Shown: piece by piece, positions 58,206-64,000 of the stretch | How the letters are laid out: each line of letters opens with the position of its first letter | How positions within the stretch are numbered: position 1 is the first letter of the stretch | From: Tubiluchus corallicola | Lineage: Eukaryota; Priapulida; Priapulimorpha; Priapulimorphida; Tubiluchidae | Assembly (NCBI GenBank): GCA_030141605.1 | Contig: JAQGDQ010000221.1 | Coordinates: forward strand, 305,102 to 369,101 | DNA: 64,000 nucleotides | Direction of reading: 5' to 3' | Position numbers and translations under genes: made by a program | The notes under the pieces: model-generated | The model's input: the letters and a program-made list of their open reading frames with translations, nothing else | Database searches by the model: none | What the model was told of the DNA's origin: nothing

Positions 58206-59760
58206 TTCGATTTAGACGATTAAAACATAGTAAGACATGTCACACCTACCATACTCTCTGCTATTTGCCTCATTGGGGGAGGATGAACGCCACAGAGACA
58301 TCTCTCTGAATTCATTGTTTCATTCGTTCTCTGTAGTTTCATCTCAGTGGATTGTCCTTCATAATGAGATGGGTACCAGTCCTGCTGCAACCATTAAGTG
58401 TTTAACTTAATGCACTATTTTTTGTGCATGTATATATTCTTGCATAGTTTGTAAATTTTTTGAAATTATGTTCTTTTTTTAAAACCACACATTCAAATAA
58501 GGTTTTTGTATAAATAATGGTTGCTAAAATAATCTTTCAGATTTTTTTAACTCCGTGAGGTCACTTTCAAGTGGTCTAATAAACATGGTTAACCTTTTAA
58601 AAAGTCTAGTTCTAAGTGGTCCAACGAACATTCAACATGCTCTAGCTCTGGTAAATTGGTTAAACACATCAAAAGTCAAAAATGTGGATAATTAATTATT
58701 TCAAGAAATGTGATATTTAACTTGCTGCACTTTGACTTTTTTGTTGCATAGAACTATTCTATACGTTTCCTTTAAAAATAAGATGTGAAATACTTGCCGT
58801 GTTAATGGCAAAATTTTGTAATGATTGTCCATAATTGTAACCAGTTATTACTTGCATGAAGGTGGGGTTGGGGGTCAATATGAATCTGATTAAGTATACT
58901 AGGGCGTGCACGAGTTTCGTGTCCCGGGGGTAGGGTGGGGAGGCGTGTCTACGATAACGCGCTTTAACTGTCTTCCGTAGATATAAGAGATTTGTATATC
59001 TTTAATAGATATTTGTGTAATTGTTATCTTACAAAGCTGTATGAACAAATGATCAAGATACTTGTATATATTGGGCTAAGAATAAAAGTAAGTTATCAAG
59101 AAACATATTCTGTTGGATACTTGGTGTATCATTTTAGTGCTACTGTATTTTCGTATTATGGCTACCGTTTTAGAGAAAAGCATTAGTTTGGCAATATGTT
59201 GACATCTCTGACATGGCTTAGATAGCATCATTGGATAGACATTGTTTTGGATAAGACATACATGCTTAACAACTTCACAACAACTTCATTCAAACAAGAA
59301 ACTTGTGTACATGATAAACTTTGACGTGCTGCCAGTCATTTGGCTGACTATTGACCACTGTACATGCATCGTAGTCACTTAACATCTTAACTTCATCGGT
59401 TCATAACAAAATCAGCCATCAATTTTTGGTTAGGCTTGACCAATGAAAACGATTGGTAAGCAATCTGCATAAAACTCTAAAACGAGTTAAGATGCGGGAA
59501 ATATTCAGGTTTAAGAATGACAGTGCAAAGTTAGCTCAGTGAGATTGTTCAGCGTGTAGGTTGACTCAATGGCAACGACTATTAGTTTACCGCAACTGTG
59601 TTTAGTTGCTCGGAGTAGCTGTCTGACTGTTTTTGTTTGGTAATTTTAGACTTTAATGCTTCTGAGCAGGAGCAATGGTCCTTGAATTTCAGACTTTGCG
59701 TGCGCCTGGCGGGTTCAAAAAGGCGAAGTCTTATATTCAAAGAACAGCATCGGATCAAAA
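58206..59760. other. Intergenic, featureless
   Basis: AT-rich with a short GC-rich patch near 58905-58965. No supported feature. Confidence 0.35.
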
Positions 59761-59762
59761 AG

Positions 59763-59882
59763 TTATAATCACTGAAACCAGAGAGTGTCACTATTACACA
59801 CTACCGCAGTTCAGTCGACAGTCTTATAATCACTGAAACCAGAGAGTGTCACTATTATGCACTGCCGCAGTTCAGTCGACGT
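59763..59882. repeat. 61-bp tandem duplication
   Basis: Two copies starting at 59763 and 59824 (ttataatcactgaaacc), nearly identical, just upstream of the element at 59918. Confidence 0.9.
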
Positions 59883-59917
59883 CTCTCGTTAATTCTACCT
59901 CCTGGTTCCTTGTCGTA

Positions 59918-60424
59918 GGCGGATCCAGGAGGGGGCGCAGTGCTCCCCGTTTTTGCCATTCATGTTATTTCAAAATACATCTATGTTGAATACAGAATAC
60001 ACCATGTTGTTTGTTTCTCTACGTAACCGGGTTTGTGTGGGTATTTTCTTGTCAAGTCCAGAAAAATTCTTAACCAAAAAGTAAAAAAATAAAAAGTCGC
60101 GCAGCCGGACCAGCTTAGCAAGTCGCAGTTTGAAAATCAGGCCCTCTGAAAATCGACTTGACGATTCGTTCTCAATAGTTCTCACCGGCAAACTTCTCGA
60201 AATTGAAGTAATGATTGGTGTTATGGGCCTGGACTCAGATGTGTTCAGAATGCAGAAAACCGGTCCCAAATTTTCAAAATTTTCCTGGGGGCGAACCTCT
60301 TCAGACTCCCCTTTCCGGCTCCCACCTTTGATGCTCGAGGGCGCCCGCTCCACGGTAGTATACCAAACATTTTTTCATTATTTAGCATTCCGACGCCCCC
60401 TTTCTAAAAACCCGGATCCGCCCA
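59918..60424. mobile_element. TIR element of about 0.5 kb with GGCGGATCC ends
   Basis: The left end reads GGCGGATCCAGGAGGGGGCG; the right end, reversed, reads GGCGGATCCGGG then a short AT spacer and GGGGGCG. Such termini suggest a non-autonomous DNA transposon. The flanks do not show a clear target duplication. Open frames of 127 (-) and 107 (+) codons overlap inside it and have no recognised domain. Confidence 0.5.
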
Positions 60425-62446
60425 GTCCCAGTTTTATTTCGTGGCGTATATAGGCCAGAAAAGGAAGCCTCAAGCCGGTCACGCGATTCAGAATAAAATT
60501 TACAGTTATAACCTCTTGAATTCTAGAATCGAATTAAACTCTGGATCGGAGTCATCAATCCAACAACTTCAGATAATGGCCGAGAAATCAATAATTTTCT
60601 TCAGCTAAACAATAGAAGAATAATTAAGAAATATCGACTTTCAAAAATGCAGCAAAGTCACTTGTGGCCTGTCAATTATTTTGTGTGTGATGTTTTCATA
60701 AAAGAACTCCCTAAATACCTGCCAGGAGTCAAGCAGCAAACCTAACCGCTACAGGCCACAAGCGCTAAAATAATAAGAACATCTACGGAAAACCGGCCAA
60801 TGTGCCAAGTTACTAAGCAAATTAATTGAAGTTAAATAATATCCGGGTGGAAGCACGGGATGAAATCCTGGGATTGCAGCTGACTGCTACCTGTTTTAAC
60901 AATGAAAACATCGCAGTTGAATTTGGAACAATACATCACAAGTGCAAAGGTCAAGTGATGACCTTGACTTAAAGTTTCTGCACTAGGCAAGTTAGCCCTA
61001 GGCATTTCGATTATAATGACTCGATAACGAACATAACGAACAGCCACACCCTCTTACAATCAACCCATAACGCTTAGCCTACAGCAGCCATTATTTCTTG
61101 TACCAAGAAAATACCTTCCACTGAACCCGGTCAGCAAGCAGCAAACATGACTACGTATTTGCTTAACACCCTCCGGGTGTCCCACGAATTAAATTTAAGC
61201 ATGGATGCGCCCTGGACCACTGACTTGATTTTTCCCTAAGTTATTTGCGCACTGTAGCAGACGGCTGCGTCGAGCGTAGCATCTTCAGTTGCTACTGTTA
61301 CAGTTATTATTATAAAACACCAAAAGACACCATTTTTAGTGATATTTCGAAGACGCACAGCAGTCACTGTACAAGAGGCTGTAGCAGCGCATTAATTGTT
61401 GCAGATCATATTGAAGTTATTTTAGAATGATTATGTGAACTAATTCTATCGTAGCAATCAAGCCCAGAAGTGTTGGTGCTGATTCAAGTTCAAAAGTGGT
61501 TTCTTTCGTATAGCTGCACACTGGGCCAGGTTCATGGAAGTGATGGCAAATTCTAGTACGCTCAGGTAAGCATAAAAACAAAAAATTGTAATATCTTCTA
61601 ATTTCTGTAAAGCTTTGTACTTTCCTGCTTTTCTTCGTTTGCTAGTGAGACAGAGATTCCTTTTTTCTTATGTAACTCATTAGTTCCCAAAATAATCATT
61701 AAGTTAAAAGTTTTCCTAATCTTTTTTTAGTTTATTTTAGTTCATTTTTATTCCATTTGCCATGACCAAATAATACATAAATATTGTGGAAGTACTTAAT
61801 TAAAAGAAAGAACGATGTAAATAATAAAGTTGATCAATCTCACTTTAGTAATAGTTTCAAATGATGGCGATATCATTTCTGTGTTGATGCATAACGTGAT
61901 GGCATCTGTTAGTTTCTCCTTTTAATGACCCCCCTAATGTGAATGGTAGATTGCCGCTTCATAACATCTTCCTTATAATCAAATTTACTAAAGCGCGCTG
62001 ACACACGACCAGCTGTAGTCATAGCCCTCATAAAATGGAACACCCCAAAAGAGAACTGGATAAGACAGTCAGTGTTGACGTTTCTCATAAAGTGAATGTG
62101 ATGCACTGAATTTTTTTTTTGCTAATAAGTTAGTTAGTTAAGTAATTATGCGTGCCAAGACAGAATACAGCAGTGCTACCTCGCATGAAATTATTGCATT
62201 TATGTAATACAGTACATGCGGCAGACGTATAAAGACTGATTTTCACTGTAGTCTGAAGTCACGTGTTGTGTACTGTCCAGCAGTTTATCGTGCCATCCGT
62301 GAAATAAGTTTTTTAAACTTGTCTAAGTTGTGTTTGAATAAATGACTGTTTTGAGACACACCTAAGCAGTAAGCAGACTTGTTGACGAATGGCGTGAATG
62401 ATAAGGACCGGTTCACATTGAATTATACATGTGCAGTACGAATCCA
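60425..62446. other. Intergenic, 3' of the Gag fragment
   Basis: If the retroelement were complete, its protease, reverse transcriptase and integrase would lie here on the minus strand. No such frame is present; only short frames without RT motifs are seen. Confidence 0.5.
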
Positions 62447-62490
62447 GGTCATAAAGTCACAGGTAAAAAGTCAGAGGAAAAAATTCCCAG
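62447..62490 (-). repeat. Minisatellite-like end of the Gag frame
   Basis: The minus strand has ctctgactttttacc, then tgtgacttt, then acctggattcg. This matches the unit and 3' flank of the 16-copy array at 32397-32618. The Gag stop codon is the tga of this unit. Confidence 0.7.
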
Positions 62491-63593
62491 ATTGGATGAT
62501 GTTTGTAGAAAACTTTCAAATGAGGAGATTGTTTTGTGCTGACTCGATGTGCGGTAGACACACAACGGAGATTATGGGAAGCACACTCATCATCGTCACC
62601 GGCGTCAGGCTCTGTTGTGTCAATGTTATGACAACTATCTGCACTGTCTTGACTGTAGTCTTCCTCAAAGCTGATGGTCTGACGGGCTCTGGCGAAATAT
62701 TCCTTATCTTCCTCTGGTAGGTACTGGCACGTACTGAGAAAATGTTGAAATTTAGCACGACCCGCTTGTTTGCATAACGGGCAAATTTTTGTTGAACGAC
62801 GCGGTTGCTTTTTCCGAATCAACGGCTGTTTGCATTTGGAATAAGCTGGAAACTGTTGGAAGGCTGTGCGTAACACTTTAGCATCGGCTGATGCCTGAAG
62901 TTCCTCTAGCAAAGAATCTAGTGCCAATGAAATTTCTGGCTTCAGTGAGGCAAGTGTTTTTGATCTTAGCTCTGTACCGTACTTTTGCTTGACTAAGCTG
63001 GGTAGCCCAGGATGTAAAAGTCGAAGCCAAGTCAGAATGATTAGGTTCTCTAAGGTAGGTGTAATTTCCTCATCACTAATTGGATTCTCACTGTGATGCT
63101 GTATACCACCTGCAGCGCGTAAGAGGTTATCCTCAATGAAACTATTTAAACGCTGGAAAAGATCTTCTGGACGTTCGTCTGGCTGCATATGAATATTATT
63201 AAAATCCAAAAAATGACCACCTGTTGTTTGGAATCCGAAGTGCTGTCTAATTGTTTGCCATATACTAGTCAATGATGTTGAGTTTTTGACAATGGAATTT
63301 CTAGAAATAATCGGACAATAGTTGGCAATCTGTCGCAGCATTAAGTCCAGATGAGTGGTCTTTTGTGCGGCTGTTCGGCGGTTTGCAATGGGAACATTTT
63401 CATCATCATCTTGCAGACCTCGTAAAGGTGCTGCATTTGTTTTCTTATGCCAGGTCGCACCTTCAACTAAAAATTCTGCAAAATTCTGATCTAGCGATAG
63501 AGTGTATTGCAAATTTTGGCGCCATGCTTCAAATGATGTAATTGTCTCTTGTTTTGTCAGACACCACTGTTTTGGAGCACGAGTAGTGGCCAT
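62457..63593 (-). mobile_element. LTR-retrotransposon Gag with start of protease region, 3'-truncated
   Basis: Open frame of 378 codons from ATG 63593. It resembles the Gag of a Ty3/Gypsy-like (or BEL-like) family widespread in marine invertebrates: RTAAQK near 73, IANYCPIISRNSIVKNSTS near 89, IWQTIRQHFGFQTTGGHFLD near 111, and ERPEDLFQRLNSFIEDNLL near 140. The zinc-binding motif is C271-x2-C274-x9-H284-x4-C289, with a longer gap than the usual C-x2-C-x4-H-x4-C. Near 357-367 the frame enters sequence like the region preceding the protease active site (SPHLKVFYKHHP). It then runs into minisatellite-like DNA that supplies the last ten codons and stop. The frame is otherwise free of stops, so truncation may be recent. 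Assignment to Gypsy versus BEL is uncertain. Confidence 0.75.
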
Positions 63594-64000
63594 ATTCTAA
63601 CACAAATTGAGGGTGTTTATTAATACTAGTTCTTTCGAAAATTGCGCTGATAAATTTGAATTCTTACGTCTTTACAGCTATGGAATAAGCTGACTGGTTG
63701 GATTTAGACAGATGCATGTACACTCTCGACAAACCAATTATAAGGTCCACTGGCTTTTCTGAGTACGTAGTTCGTAATCACACCGGCAGCCACCACGCCG
63801 TTAATTAAAGAATGTACCAGCTTTGTCTCAAACACCAAGACGACAAGAATAAATTTAACAACTTTATTATAACTCGCAAAGCAACGAGGTTGTAACTAGA
63901 AAGATGAGCGCAACCGGGAAAACAAAGAAGTTGAAAACAAAAGAGCAACTTTGCAAAAGGGGTAAAGTTGATAAAACTAACAACACGCATGTATACTGGC
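63594..64000 (-). mobile_element. Upstream of Gag: probable retroelement leader, possible LTR part
   Basis: The region 5' of the Gag ATG has no other gene. An AATAAA on the minus strand near 63870 could mark an LTR R region, but only one side is in the window and no primer-binding site is convincing. Confidence 0.3.

Noticed and set aside
60130-60453. 107-codon plus-strand frame, and the 127-codon frame opposite
   Set aside because: Both lie inside an apparent TIR element, overlap each other and show no domain.
63770-64000. Complete LTR upstream of Gag
   Set aside because: Only one side is in the window, and neither TG...CA ends nor a primer-binding site can be fixed.

Overview
This is a window of animal nuclear genome. 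It is AT-rich, its genes are split by GT-AG introns of up to 10.5 kb, and dispersed transposon remnants and microsatellites are dense. Two long genes are clear one-to-one orthologues of vertebrate genes. A third is a single-exon, highly divergent ionotropic-receptor-type channel, a family typical of protostome chemosensation. I infer a marine lophotrochozoan, perhaps a mollusc; the sequence does not settle the species.

Layout. About 345-2966 (-): the 5' part of a secreted or membrane protein with signal peptide, CUB domain and Ser/Thr-rich exon, whose 3' end lies left of the window. 4014-5390 (+): intronless ionotropic glutamate receptor-like (IR) gene. 5391-11959: intergenic, with two non-autonomous DNA transposons. 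11960-43906 (-): complete ceramide kinase gene (CERK), 11 coding exons, 543 residues. 43907-44478: a 572-bp head-to-head promoter interval. 44479-55666 (+): complete TBC1D22-type Rab-GAP gene, 11 coding exons, 504 residues. 55667-62456: intergenic, with minisatellites and one transposon-like element. 62457-63593 (-): retrotransposon Gag ORF, cut off at the start of the protease region.

All splice phases in both long genes were checked by hand and agree from start codon to stop codon. CERK and TBC1D22A are also divergent neighbours in the human genome (22q13), so the pair looks like ancient microsynteny with a shared promoter. The two proteins have no obvious common pathway: one makes ceramide-1-phosphate, the other acts on Rab GTPases at Golgi-type membranes.

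The rest is mobile DNA. Seen here are a TTAA-flanked piggyBac-like MITE in two copies, a second TTAA-flanked TIR element in two opposite-facing copies (one carrying a nested LINE fragment), two hAT-like MITEs with 8-bp target duplications, a TSD-flanked GC-rich retroposon, an RTE-like LINE tail with a 13-bp duplication, and two CR1/L2-like 3' hairpins with a compensatory base change. I found no CRISPR array, prokaryotic defence locus or operon, and no tRNA or rRNA gene I would defend.
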